Positions 1 to 7,435 of a DNA stretch of 52,469 nucleotides are shown here, piece after piece (within the stretch, counting starts at the first letter, position 1; every line of letters begins with the position of its first letter). The DNA is taken from positions 1 through 52,469 of the forward strand of contig CALMWT010000193.1 in NCBI GenBank assembly GCA_937870855.1, given 5' to 3'. This stretch comes from an uncultured Taibaiella sp. Its GTDB lineage: Bacteria > Bacteroidota > Bacteroidia > Chitinophagales > Chitinophagaceae. The translations under genes and the position numbers were made by a program. The notes beneath the pieces were generated by a model that worked only from the letters and a program-made list of their open reading frames with translations, did not search any database and was not told where the DNA came from.

Positions 1-518
1 ACAAGCAGAAGGAAGGAAGAGTACCCAGACTTCGTTTGGTTTTTAAGAACGGCGAAATAAACTTTTATGCAAGTGCCATAAGATTGCTGGAGGGTACTGT
101 AGATGAAGTGTACGATTTTACCGGCGATGTGATGAATGAACAATTCGATAAAAAGAAAGCACTGCAAAAACTAAAGCAACGACCCGACATGTTTGTCTGC
201 GATGCACTGCTTGACCAAACGATTTTTTCCGGAGTGGGCAACATCATAAAGAACGAGGTATTGTTTCGCATCAAAGTACATCCTCAAAGCAATGTGAGAA
301 AACTTCCCTTGAAAAAACAGAAGGAACTGATAGACGAAGCAGTAAACTATTCCTTCGACTTTCTGAAATGGAAAAAAGAATACACACTGCGCGTGCATTG
401 GCTGGCGCATACTAAGAAAACTTGCCCGCGCGATGAAAAGCCTTTGATAAAAGAGTACCTCGGCAAAACCAACAGAAGAAGTTTCTATTGCGAAAAGTGC
501 CAAAAACTTTACGAATAA
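1..518 (+). CDS. Fpg/Nei-family DNA glycosylase, C-terminal part (5' end outside window)
   Basis: This is the C-terminal part of a formamidopyrimidine-DNA glycosylase/endonuclease VIII-type base-excision repair enzyme, which removes oxidised bases and cleaves at the abasic site. The frame is open from the first bases, so the true start lies upstream; an in-frame TTG at 36 is not a credible start. Visible are the helix-two-turn-helix region (LLDQTIFSGVGNIIKNEVLF, where family members bind DNA) and a C-terminal zinc-finger-like segment ending YCEKCQ. The first half of that finger reads TCPRD, so one of the four usual Cys ligands is replaced by Asp. The catalytic N-terminal Pro-Glu is not in the window. 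Family call is firm; choice between Fpg and Nei is not. Confidence 0.85.
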   Translation, partial: KQKEGRVPRLRLVFKNGEINFYASAIRLLEGTVDEVYDFTGDVMNEQFDKKKALQKLKQRPDMFVCDALLDQTIFSGVGNIIKNEVLFRIKVHPQSNVRKLPLKKQKELIDEAVNYSFDFLKWKKEYTLRVHWLAHTKKTCPRDEKPLIKEYLGKTNRRSFYCEKCQKLYE

Positions 519-558
519 AAATTTGACGTACAAGACAATCTTTCGCGCTTCCAATTTC

Positions 559-1344
559 CTAATTCACAATTATTCCTTTTTTGGAAGAGGTAAACGTTGC
601 AAAATAACCGAGCGCCCCACCTTTAATATTGCTGTTAGGATTTGCTGGTGCAGGGCCGTTTTGATTATTAAGCACGTCGTTCAATGTTGTGAAAAAATCG
701 AAAACCTGTTCGTCCATACTGAGCAATTCAAATTCAACCTTATCACCTATTTCAAATCTGCGAAACAAATCAGCTCGTATAGGTTTCCCGTCATTGAATT
801 TGTCATCCAAAAGATATAGATCATTGGGCGTATTCTGCAACGTATCGTTTATGATATACACCAGCCTGTAAAAATTTTTTTCATTCACCGCATCGGTGAA
901 ACGCGCTGCAACTTCATAACCTGCTGCCCGAAAATCAGCATTCTTAAATTCTACAGAAACACTGTCAATATTCACAGCCTGTGGCATAACCGATGAAGCA
1001 TTAAACTCATTTCCGTTGATGACTACTTTGAGATCGTAACGTCTTCCTGCAAAAGCCTGGAAATTAGGGAGCAAATATTTTCCTTCCCCGGCAAAAGGAA
1101 TGTTGGTGAGATTTCCTGCATCATCCGATAGCGTAACAATAGCATTATTAATTTGCTCTTGCGGCGCACGACCGTAGTAATCTGTAGTCTTGGCTATTTG
1201 CACTTCTACCGTATCAATACCTTCATACACTGCACCCTCAATTACATATTGCGCAGCAGCATTGTTTAAGTCAATGTTTACAACCTTTTCGCAAGAGGCC
1301 AGCAGCATCAATAAGGCTGGCAGCAGGAAACTATACTTCTTCAT
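559..1344 (-). CDS. DUF4249-family lipoprotein paired with a TonB receptor
   Basis: A 261-residue exported lipoprotein: the N-terminus has a hydrophobic signal and a lipobox (LLASC, Cys at about 18), so it should be anchored in an outer-layer membrane. The sequence after the Cys (EKVVNIDL, then beta-rich VIEGAVYEGIDTVEVQI and IVTLSDDAGN) matches the DUF4249 pattern found next to TonB-dependent receptors in Bacteroidota. It starts 5 bases after the stop of the receptor gene on the same strand, so the two are cotranscribed and probably form one nutrient-uptake unit. DUF4249 has no established biochemical role; by context it may be a surface or periplasmic accessory of the receptor. Substrate unknown. 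Confidence 0.8.
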   Translation of the reverse strand: MKKYSFLLPALLMLLASCEKVVNIDLNNAAAQYVIEGAVYEGIDTVEVQIAKTTDYYGRAPQEQINNAIVTLSDDAGNLTNIPFAGEGKYLLPNFQAFAGRRYDLKVVINGNEFNASSVMPQAVNIDSVSVEFKNADFRAAGYEVAARFTDAVNEKNFYRLVYIINDTLQNTPNDLYLLDDKFNDGKPIRADLFRRFEIGDKVEFELLSMDEQVFDFFTTLNDVLNNQNGPAPANPNSNIKGGALGYFATFTSSKKGIIVN

Positions 1345-1349
1345 GTCGG

Positions 1350-3674
1350 TTAAAATTTAAAATTGTAGGTGATGGAAGGAACCCAGGTAAATAGTGCAAC
1401 CTGTACGGCTTCTGTTTGCTGTGGGTTGTCTTCATTTTGACGGAAACTAATGGTGTACGCATTTTGACGACCATAAGCATTGTAGAGAGAGAAGTTCCAA
1501 CTGCGTTCTGTTCTTTCCGTTTTGCGCGTTACCCAGGTAAGTCCGAGATCGAGGCGGTGGTAATCAGGCATTCTGTAGCCATTGCGTTCTGTGTAATAAG
1601 GAACCTGCATTCCATTTACCACATACTTGCCGGAAGGAAATGTAGTGGCGCTGCCGGTATAATAAATCCAGTTGCCGGAAATCTTTAATTTCTTGGTAAG
1701 GTCATACATTGCAACAATAGCCAGGTCGTGAATTCTGTCTTGTCTGGCGGGGTATTCGCTTCCATTGTTTATCTCATCGAACTGTCGAAGCGATCTTGAA
1801 AGTGTGTAACTCACCCACCCCGTCAATCTTCCGGTTTGCTTGCGCACCAACACTTCAAAACCATAGGCTTTTCCTTTTCCATAAACGAGTTCGCCTTCAA
1901 TCTCTTCATTAAAAATTAAATCAGCCCCATTCCGGTAATCTATCTGATTTTGCAGTGTTTTATAATACGCTTCGAGAGAAAGTTCAAACATGTTGTCCTT
2001 AAAATTTCGGAAATAACCAACCGAATATTGATCCACAATCTGAGGTTTTACATTGTTGCTGCTCGGCACCCAAAGATCGGTGGGCGCAGATGTGGTGGAA
2101 TTGGAAAGCAGGTGCATGTATTGGTAGTTGCGATTGTAAGACGCTTTTATAGAGCTGGTTGCAGCAAGCTCATACTTCGCAGCAATGCGGGGTTCAAAGC
2201 CTCCGTAATAGGCAATACTTTCCCACTCTTTATATTTTCTCTGCGATGTTTTTATACCGTCCTTGTCAAATTCGTAAGCTGTGGCATCGCCCATAAAGTT
2301 GAAACCAGAATAACGAAGACCATATTGCACTCCCAATTTATCGGTGATGCGCATATCGTTTTGAACATACAATGCGCCTTCCAAAGCTTTGCGTCCGGTA
2401 AGTTGTTGGTTATTGAAATTGCTATTGCCCCCTACGGTGATGGAACCAGGCTTGAAGGTGTGGTGAATGATGTTGAAACCAAACTTGATGTTGTTGTTGG
2501 TGTTTAAAGTGTAGTTGAAATCCTGTTTCAAATTCCAGTCCTGAATAGCGGATTTAATGGTGATGTCTTCTCCATCAAACTGTAGCTTGATCCGGTAATT
2601 GTAATTGCTGAAAATTAGGGCTGTGTTTGAAAATATTTTGTTGCTGATGATGTGGTTCCATCTAATAGTTGCAGTTGCGTTTCCCCAGTCAAAACCAAAC
2701 ACATCGCTAAAGCCAAACACATCGCGGCCAAAATATCCGGAAATAAAAATCCGGTCTCTTTTTCCAAGCTGATAGTTAGCTTTTACATTGAGGTCGTAGA
2801 AATAAAGCTTTGAGTTTTTCAAGCGGTCTTCGCTCGAAAGTTTCAGGAAAAGATCTGCGTAAGTTCTTCTGCCGGAAATAATGAAAGAACCTTTGTCTTT
2901 TACAATCGGACCTTCCAATGTAAGCCGCGATGCTATCAAACCGATGCCTCCTGACGCGCCAAAATTTTTATTGTTTCCGTCTCTCATTTTCACATCCATC
3001 ACCGAAGAACCCCGACCGCCAAACTCTGCGGGAATAGCACCTTTGTAAAGCGACACATCTTTTAACGCATCGGAATTAAAGACTGAAAAGAAACCAAGCA
3101 TGTGGGAAGCATTATAAACAGGTGCTTCATCCAGCAAAATAAGATTCTGATCTGCGGCACCGCCACGCACATAAAAACCCGCATTTCCTTCTCCGGCAGC
3201 TTTCACGCCTGGCGTTAGTTGCAGGGTCTTTATTATATCCTTTTCCCCAAAAAGTACAGGTACTGATTCTATTTGTTTTGGATCAAGTTTAAAAACACTC
3301 ATTTGCATGGAGCTTACATTTTTATCTGCTCGCTCTGTGCGCACCACTACTTCATCCAGATTTCTGGAAGTGGGCGCAAGACCAACATTTAGCGTTTGGC
3401 TCCGCTGTAATGAAATACTTTCTTCTTTGCTGGTGTAACCCACATACTGATAAATAAGCGTGTAGTCGCCTGCGGGAAGTGTAAGAGAATAAAACCCGTA
3501 AGTATTGGCGCTGCTGCCTTTATTTGGCTGTCCCTTAACCGTGACGATTGCCCCGATGAGATCCTCACCATTACTCGCGTCTTTTATATTGCCACTGATG
3601 GTAAAGGTCTGAGCCGTAACAAAATGCGGAATAAGAAACAGCATCAGAAAGTTTAGAAATCGTTTGGGGTACAT
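1350..3674 (-). CDS. TonB-dependent receptor with carboxypeptidase-like N-terminal domain
   Basis: A 774-residue outer-membrane active transporter. After a signal peptide ending near FVTAQ comes a carboxypeptidase-regulatory-like domain (FTISGNIKDASNGEDLIGAIVTVKG; residues about 24-110), a plug domain (VPVLFGEKDIIKTLQLTPGV, then FYVRGGAADQNLILLDEAPVYN) and a long beta-barrel ending in the aromatic-terminated strand SITYNFKF. It lacks the usual long SusC signature, and the partner gene is DUF4249 rather than SusD, so glycan import is not implied. It is first in a two-gene operon with the DUF4249 lipoprotein. No substrate can be read from the sequence or context. Confidence 0.9.
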   Translation of the reverse strand: MYPKRFLNFLMLFLIPHFVTAQTFTISGNIKDASNGEDLIGAIVTVKGQPNKGSSANTYGFYSLTLPAGDYTLIYQYVGYTSKEESISLQRSQTLNVGLAPTSRNLDEVVVRTERADKNVSSMQMSVFKLDPKQIESVPVLFGEKDIIKTLQLTPGVKAAGEGNAGFYVRGGAADQNLILLDEAPVYNASHMLGFFSVFNSDALKDVSLYKGAIPAEFGGRGSSVMDVKMRDGNNKNFGASGGIGLIASRLTLEGPIVKDKGSFIISGRRTYADLFLKLSSEDRLKNSKLYFYDLNVKANYQLGKRDRIFISGYFGRDVFGFSDVFGFDWGNATATIRWNHIISNKIFSNTALIFSNYNYRIKLQFDGEDITIKSAIQDWNLKQDFNYTLNTNNNIKFGFNIIHHTFKPGSITVGGNSNFNNQQLTGRKALEGALYVQNDMRITDKLGVQYGLRYSGFNFMGDATAYEFDKDGIKTSQRKYKEWESIAYYGGFEPRIAAKYELAATSSIKASYNRNYQYMHLLSNSTTSAPTDLWVPSSNNVKPQIVDQYSVGYFRNFKDNMFELSLEAYYKTLQNQIDYRNGADLIFNEEIEGELVYGKGKAYGFEVLVRKQTGRLTGWVSYTLSRSLRQFDEINNGSEYPARQDRIHDLAIVAMYDLTKKLKISGNWIYYTGSATTFPSGKYVVNGMQVPYYTERNGYRMPDYHRLDLGLTWVTRKTERTERSWNFSLYNAYGRQNAYTISFRQNEDNPQQTEAVQVALFTWVPSITYNFKF

Positions 3675-3869
3675 AATTGTCTGTTTTGTCAGTGTATAGT
3701 TTTTTCACACACCAATGCTATATATCTAAAATAAAGCGGCGCGAAGATACAGCGTGGCAAATATGGTGCGTATAAGAAAACGTGAAGTCACCATAAAATG
3801 TTCGCGGAAAATGAAATAGTCTGTTGAAGGCACACTGTTTTTATAGATGCTTTTGCAAAACACTCGAAA

Positions 3870-4073
3870 ATGGAAAAACGAATATTTGGAATCATTCTCA
3901 CCATACTGGGTATAGTGGGACTCATAATGGCGGCGGTAGGATTTGTGAATAGTGAAAATAACTGGCGTGAGTTAGTAGTGTACGGAGTGCTTGGATTTAT
4001 TTTCTTTTTCTCTGGAATTGGTTTAATCCGCACCACCAAAGATGTGATTAACAGAAACGAACATATCAGCTAA
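3870..4073 (+). CDS. Small two-helix membrane protein, unknown function
   Basis: A 67-residue protein with two hydrophobic helices (roughly residues 6-26 and 37-54) separated by a short polar turn (NSENNWRE) and a charged C-terminal tail. The ATG follows an A-rich stretch, as is usual in this phylum. I recognise no family with certainty. It precedes the secreted 117-residue protein at 4140 by 66 bases on the same strand and may be cotranscribed with it. Confidence 0.6.
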   Translation: MEKRIFGIILTILGIVGLIMAAVGFVNSENNWRELVVYGVLGFIFFFSGIGLIRTTKDVINRNEHIS

Positions 4074-4139
4074 CCATAACGGGAAAATTATTTCTCAGCA
4101 TACGAACACCATTTTTAAAAACCTCCATAAACAAAAGCC

Positions 4140-4493
4140 ATGAAAACGATTCTCTTTACTTTATTGTTTCTTCCGTCTGTTGCCTTTGCGGAAAAAGGAA
4201 ATTATACCTACAATGCAATTACACAAATTGTATCGGGTGCAGATAATTTTAAACCCAGCCAATACGAGGCAATCGAACAACAAGGGATGATTACAGTTGC
4301 CCAGGATTTCCTCAAAATTGACGACAAAGTGTTGAAATTAAAACCAACCAACGACCGAAAAGTTTACAGAATAAAAGGCGGGGTGGTAAAGTTCATTTAT
4401 GAAAATAGCGCGTTGGTTTCTGTGCAGTTGTATCAATACAATAAGGCGTATTGTTTTAATATTGCCGGGGGTAATGATCTTGCAAGCAAATGA
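4140..4493 (+). CDS. Small secreted protein, paralogue of the protein at 22524-22874
   Basis: A 117-residue protein with a signal peptide (MKTILFTLLFLPSVAFA, cleavage near residue 17). The mature part has no family I can name. It aligns without gaps to the product encoded at 22524-22874, with about 59 of 99 positions identical by eye, including KGNYTY, DNFK, IEQQG, KLKPT, DRK, the run KGGVVKFIYEN and QLYQYN. Two such copies 18 kb apart point to a lineage-specific duplicated family. It contains a single Cys and no obvious catalytic motif. Probably periplasmic or surface-exposed; function unknown. Confidence 0.7.
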   Translation: MKTILFTLLFLPSVAFAEKGNYTYNAITQIVSGADNFKPSQYEAIEQQGMITVAQDFLKIDDKVLKLKPTNDRKVYRIKGGVVKFIYENSALVSVQLYQYNKAYCFNIAGGNDLASK

Positions 4494-4599
4494 AATCAAA
4501 AATCTTTGCTAAAGACGAACAAGTGAAGCACTCAGGAACGATTATTTATACAAGATAAAAGCTAACAGCATATTCCTCTTACAAAAGAGATTTAAGATA

Positions 4600-4698
4600 A
4601 AAAGCACCGGGAGTATTTTTCCCTTCTCTCACTCTCCTCAGATTTACATATTTCTCCCGGTGCCTGATAGCCTCTTCCAAAAGGGGCTATCTTTTTTT
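4600..4698 (+). ncRNA. Candidate small structured RNA ending in an intrinsic terminator
   Basis: A perfect 10-bp GC-rich stem (GCACCGGGAG at 4604-4613 with CTCCCGGTGC at 4654-4663) closes a 40-base loop that is almost free of G and very rich in pyrimidines (4614-4653). Two bases later a second hairpin (4666-4691, tetraloop CCAA) is followed by seven T, a textbook intrinsic terminator. It lies between the genes ending at 4493 and starting at about 4781. It could be a free-standing sRNA whose pyrimidine loop pairs with purine-rich ribosome-binding regions, a processed 3' end of the upstream transcript, or a leader attenuator of the downstream small gene. The 5' end is not determined; no promoter was convincing. 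Confidence 0.5.
4666..4698 (+). terminator. Intrinsic terminator of the candidate sRNA
   Basis: Stem 4666-4676 pairs with 4681-4691 (one G-T wobble) around loop CCAA and is followed by T7 at 4692-4698. Confidence 0.75.
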
Positions 4699-4780
4699 GC
4701 GACAATTCAGGAACAAAAAAAGTTTGGCACGGTCTTTTGTATCTACTATTGAAACAGCAATTAAAAAAAACTCAAAGCAT

Positions 4781-4969
4781 ATGACACGCAGAAACAAAAA
4801 CTACTTCGGCAGACAAAAAGCTTTACGTGCAATGGTAAACTTTACCGACCTGAAAAGCTTTCTAATGATGGGCTTCAAAGCAAGCCGCAGCATTGTGGTA
4901 AAAAAGGACATTGTGAATATGCTTATTGAACTTGACAGACCTAAAATGCAGTACGCAAAAGCTTCTTAA
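4781..4969 (+). CDS. Small basic protein, unknown function
   Basis: A 62-residue basic protein beginning MTRRNKNYFGRQKALRAM, with a Lys/Arg-rich N-terminus and a hydrophobic-charged middle (DLKSFLMMGFKASRSIVVKK). A longer reading from a TTG at 4697 is possible but would start inside the T-tract of the terminator just upstream, so I prefer the ATG at 4781, which is preceded by an A-rich stretch. No family recognised. A strong bidirectional-looking hairpin terminator follows it. Moderately likely to be real. Confidence 0.5.
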   Translation: MTRRNKNYFGRQKALRAMVNFTDLKSFLMMGFKASRSIVVKKDIVNMLIELDRPKMQYAKAS

Positions 4970-4999
4970 AAACAGGCAATTCTTACTCGATATAAACAA

Positions 5000-5036
5000 T
5001 GCGCCCCGTCTATGAAAAAACGGGGCGCACTCTTTT
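5000..5036. terminator. Hairpin terminator between convergent genes
   Basis: A perfect 10-bp inverted repeat, TGCGCCCCGT (5000-5009) and ACGGGGCGCA (5020-5029), is followed by CTCTTTT. It sits between the converging small gene ending at 4969 and the MBL-rhodanese gene ending at 5053. The T-rich side favours + strand transcripts. Confidence 0.75.
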
Positions 5037-5052
5037 AGTGTAAGTTTCAAAC

Positions 5053-6453
5053 CTATACTGCCGTCTTGCCCGGCAATACCAACGGCATTTTTTTCACAGC
5101 CTTCATTTTGCCATATCCGCCAAGTACATTTCTTAAATTGTGGTAGCCCTGACGCTTTAATAACGAGGCCGCAATCACCGAGCGATACCCCCCCGCACAA
5201 TGAATGTAGAGGTTTTTCTCATCGTCAATATTTGCCACAATTGCAGGATCAGTAAGTGTATTGAGTGGAATATTTACCGCACCTTTTACATGCCCTGACT
5301 CAAACTCACCTTCTTTGCGCACATCAATCACTTCGAGACGGGTATCGTGAGGAATATCCATGGCGAGTTCTTCCGGCTCAATATCAATGATCATGTCTAT
5401 CCGCTGTCCTGCATTCTTCCATGCTTCAATTCCCCCTTGCAAATAACCCTGCACATTATCAATTCCTACTCTGGCAAGGCGAATAATGCTTTCTGTTTCC
5501 TTTCCTTGTTCTGCTACCAACACCAAAGGCTGATTGTAAGGAAGAAGACTGCCAGCCCACTCAGCGTAGCGCCCATCAAGACCAATACTTACGGAACCCG
5601 GAATAAACTCCTGCGTAAAAACAGTGGATGCCCTTGTATCTAAAATCCAGGCACCGCTTTGCACCTTTTCTTTAAAATCTGAAACCGACAGCGGAGCCGC
5701 AGTTGCCAGCACATCATCCAAACTATCGTAACCTTCTTTGTTGATACGCGCATTGATGGGGAAATAGGCAGGCGGCGCAGACAAACCGGTAGTCACCGTT
5801 TTAATAAATTCTTCTTTAGTCATTTCCTGCAAGGCATAATTGCTTTGCTTTTGCGCACCAATAGTACTGAAGGTATCGGGACCTAAATTCTTTCCACAGG
5901 AAGAACCCGGGCCATGTGCCGGATAAACAATTACGTGATCGGGAAGCGTTTTGATTTTTGCCTGCAAAGTATCGTACATCAATCCTGCAAGTTCTTCTTT
6001 GCTAAGGTTGCCGCTAAAAAGATCAGGACGACCCACATCGCCCACAAATAAAGTATCACCGGTGAAAACACAATAAGGTTTGTTGCTTTCATCGTACAAC
6101 AAATAGCTGGTGCTTTCCAATGTGTGGCCGGGGGTATGAATTGCTTTCAACTGAACTTTGCCAATATTAAACAGTTCATCATCTTTTGCTTCATAAATTT
6201 CAAAGCCTGCTTTGGTAGAAGGCCCGTAAACAATAGGAGCGCCGGTTTTTTTTGCCAATTCCAGATGCCCGCTAACAAAGTCTGCATGAAAATGTGTTTC
6301 GAAAATGTATTTGATCTTCACACCTTTCTCTTCAGCCATTTTGATATAAACTTCCACATCGCGCAGCGGATCAATTACCGCCGCTTCACCATCACTCGAT
6401 ATAAAATAAGCAGCCTCGCTAAGGCAATTAGTATATAATTGTTGGACTTCCAT
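5053..6453 (-). CDS. MBL-fold hydrolase with two rhodanese domains (persulfide dioxygenase-like)
   Basis: A 466-residue cytoplasmic enzyme in three parts. Residues 1-about 205 are a metallo-beta-lactamase domain of the ETHE1/glyoxalase-II type, with metal motif HFHADF (His54, His56, Asp58), the TPGHT histidine at 110, GDTLFVGDVGRPD and HGPGSSCGK. Two rhodanese domains follow (about 255-350 and 360-455). Only the second has the active-site loop with Cys419 (HCAGGYRS); the first has VAEQGKET at the corresponding place and should be catalytically dead. Family members oxidise glutathione or other low-molecular-weight persulfides to sulfite and shuttle sulfane sulfur. The gene stands alone on the minus strand. 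Precise substrate is inferred, not seen. Confidence 0.85.
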   Translation of the reverse strand: MEVQQLYTNCLSEAAYFISSDGEAAVIDPLRDVEVYIKMAEEKGVKIKYIFETHFHADFVSGHLELAKKTGAPIVYGPSTKAGFEIYEAKDDELFNIGKVQLKAIHTPGHTLESTSYLLYDESNKPYCVFTGDTLFVGDVGRPDLFSGNLSKEELAGLMYDTLQAKIKTLPDHVIVYPAHGPGSSCGKNLGPDTFSTIGAQKQSNYALQEMTKEEFIKTVTTGLSAPPAYFPINARINKEGYDSLDDVLATAAPLSVSDFKEKVQSGAWILDTRASTVFTQEFIPGSVSIGLDGRYAEWAGSLLPYNQPLVLVAEQGKETESIIRLARVGIDNVQGYLQGGIEAWKNAGQRIDMIIDIEPEELAMDIPHDTRLEVIDVRKEGEFESGHVKGAVNIPLNTLTDPAIVANIDDEKNLYIHCAGGYRSVIAASLLKRQGYHNLRNVLGGYGKMKAVKKMPLVLPGKTAV

Positions 6454-6513
6454 TTCCAGATTTTTATGAATGAATTTTCAAAGGTAGGGCGTAGCTATAA
6501 CTGTCAAATGACG

Positions 6514-7206
6514 CTAATCATCCCGCCGGTTCAAAAATATCATAAGGTAGTAAACCAAAGTAGCCACAGAAGCTATCGCCGCCACTACATAAGTACGCGC
6601 TGCCCACTTTAGTGCATCAGCCGCCTGGTCATGTTCTTGTCCACGCGCTACATTGGCGCTTTCCATCCACTTCAACGCACGAGCACTTGCATCGTATTCT
6701 ACAGGCAAAGTGACAAGAGAGAAAACCGTGGAAGCTGCAAAAAGTAAAATACCAATCAGCAACAAAGTCTGATTACCACCACCAAAACCCATCCAGCCAA
6801 GTCCTGCAATTATTACCCATTGGGAAAGATTAGTACTGATCTGCACAACCGGAACAAGCTTACTTCTCAGCATCAGCATACTGTAGGCTGTAGCGTGTTG
6901 CACAGCGTGTCCGCATTCGTGCGCCGCAACAGCCGCAGCAGAAATACTACGCCCTTCAAACACATCAGGACTAAGATTTACGGTCTTGTCTGTGGGGTTG
7001 TAGTGATCGCTAAGAAAACCTGGAGTAGAAATTACCTGCACATCGTGAATGCCATTATCATGCAACATTTTTTCTGCCACTTCCCTTCCACTCATACCAT
7101 TGCTCAATGGTATTTGCGAATATTCATTAAACTTACTTTTCAACCTGCTGCTTACCGCCATTCCTAAAAGAAACAATACGCCCGCCAGCAAAAAATATCC
7201 CATCAT
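6514..7206 (-). CDS. Membrane zinc metallopeptidase (YugP-like)
   Basis: A 230-residue integral membrane protein. The zinc-binding catalytic motif HECGH is at residues 96-100 (AAHECGHAVQHA), preceded by the conserved segment VNLSPDVFEGRSISA and followed by several transmembrane helices (about 120-180 and 205-225); an N-terminal helix spans about 3-20. This pattern fits the neutral zinc metallopeptidases often called YugP. The substrate is not known; membrane or envelope protein turnover is likely. It lies 60 bases upstream of the MBL-rhodanese gene on the same strand with no terminator between, so they may share a transcript. Confidence 0.85.
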   Translation of the reverse strand: MMGYFLLAGVLFLLGMAVSSRLKSKFNEYSQIPLSNGMSGREVAEKMLHDNGIHDVQVISTPGFLSDHYNPTDKTVNLSPDVFEGRSISAAAVAAHECGHAVQHATAYSMLMLRSKLVPVVQISTNLSQWVIIAGLGWMGFGGGNQTLLLIGILLFAASTVFSLVTLPVEYDASARALKWMESANVARGQEHDQAADALKWAARTYVVAAIASVATLVYYLMIFLNRRDD

Positions 7207-7353
7207 AGTTTTGAATGTTTTTGTTAGTCTATCAAATTAGCTACCAAAGTAAAATTGGCAGTTAAAGCAAAGTTAGAGGATTGCGGAGTAGGGTAAATGG
7301 TGAGAGGTGAGAGGTAAGAGGTAAAGTGTGATTGAAAAATCCTTCAATCTTTA

Positions 7354-7435
7354 AATCCTAAAAATCCAAATTCAGACAATCTCCCAATCCTAAAAATCCA
7401 AGTTCAGACAATCCTAAATCCCAATTCAGACGACC
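7354..7435. repeat. Intergenic direct repeats, 28-bp unit
   Basis: Two near-identical 28-base copies, 7354-7381 and 7386-7413 (one A/G difference), each of the form AATCCTAAAAATCCAARTTC followed by AGACAATC, and a shortened third copy at 7414-7435. The array directly abuts the stop codon of the TonB receptor gene. A separate purine-rich simple repeat (GTGAGAG/GTAAGAG) occupies about 7297-7326. Confidence 0.75.

Noticed and set aside
171..554. Minus-strand frame opposite the Fpg/Nei gene
   Set aside because: It is the shadow of the glycosylase gene and has no recognisable features.
4697..4780. TTG-initiated extension of the small gene at 4781
   Set aside because: It would begin inside the T-tract of an intrinsic terminator; the ATG at 4781 has an ordinary A-rich leader.
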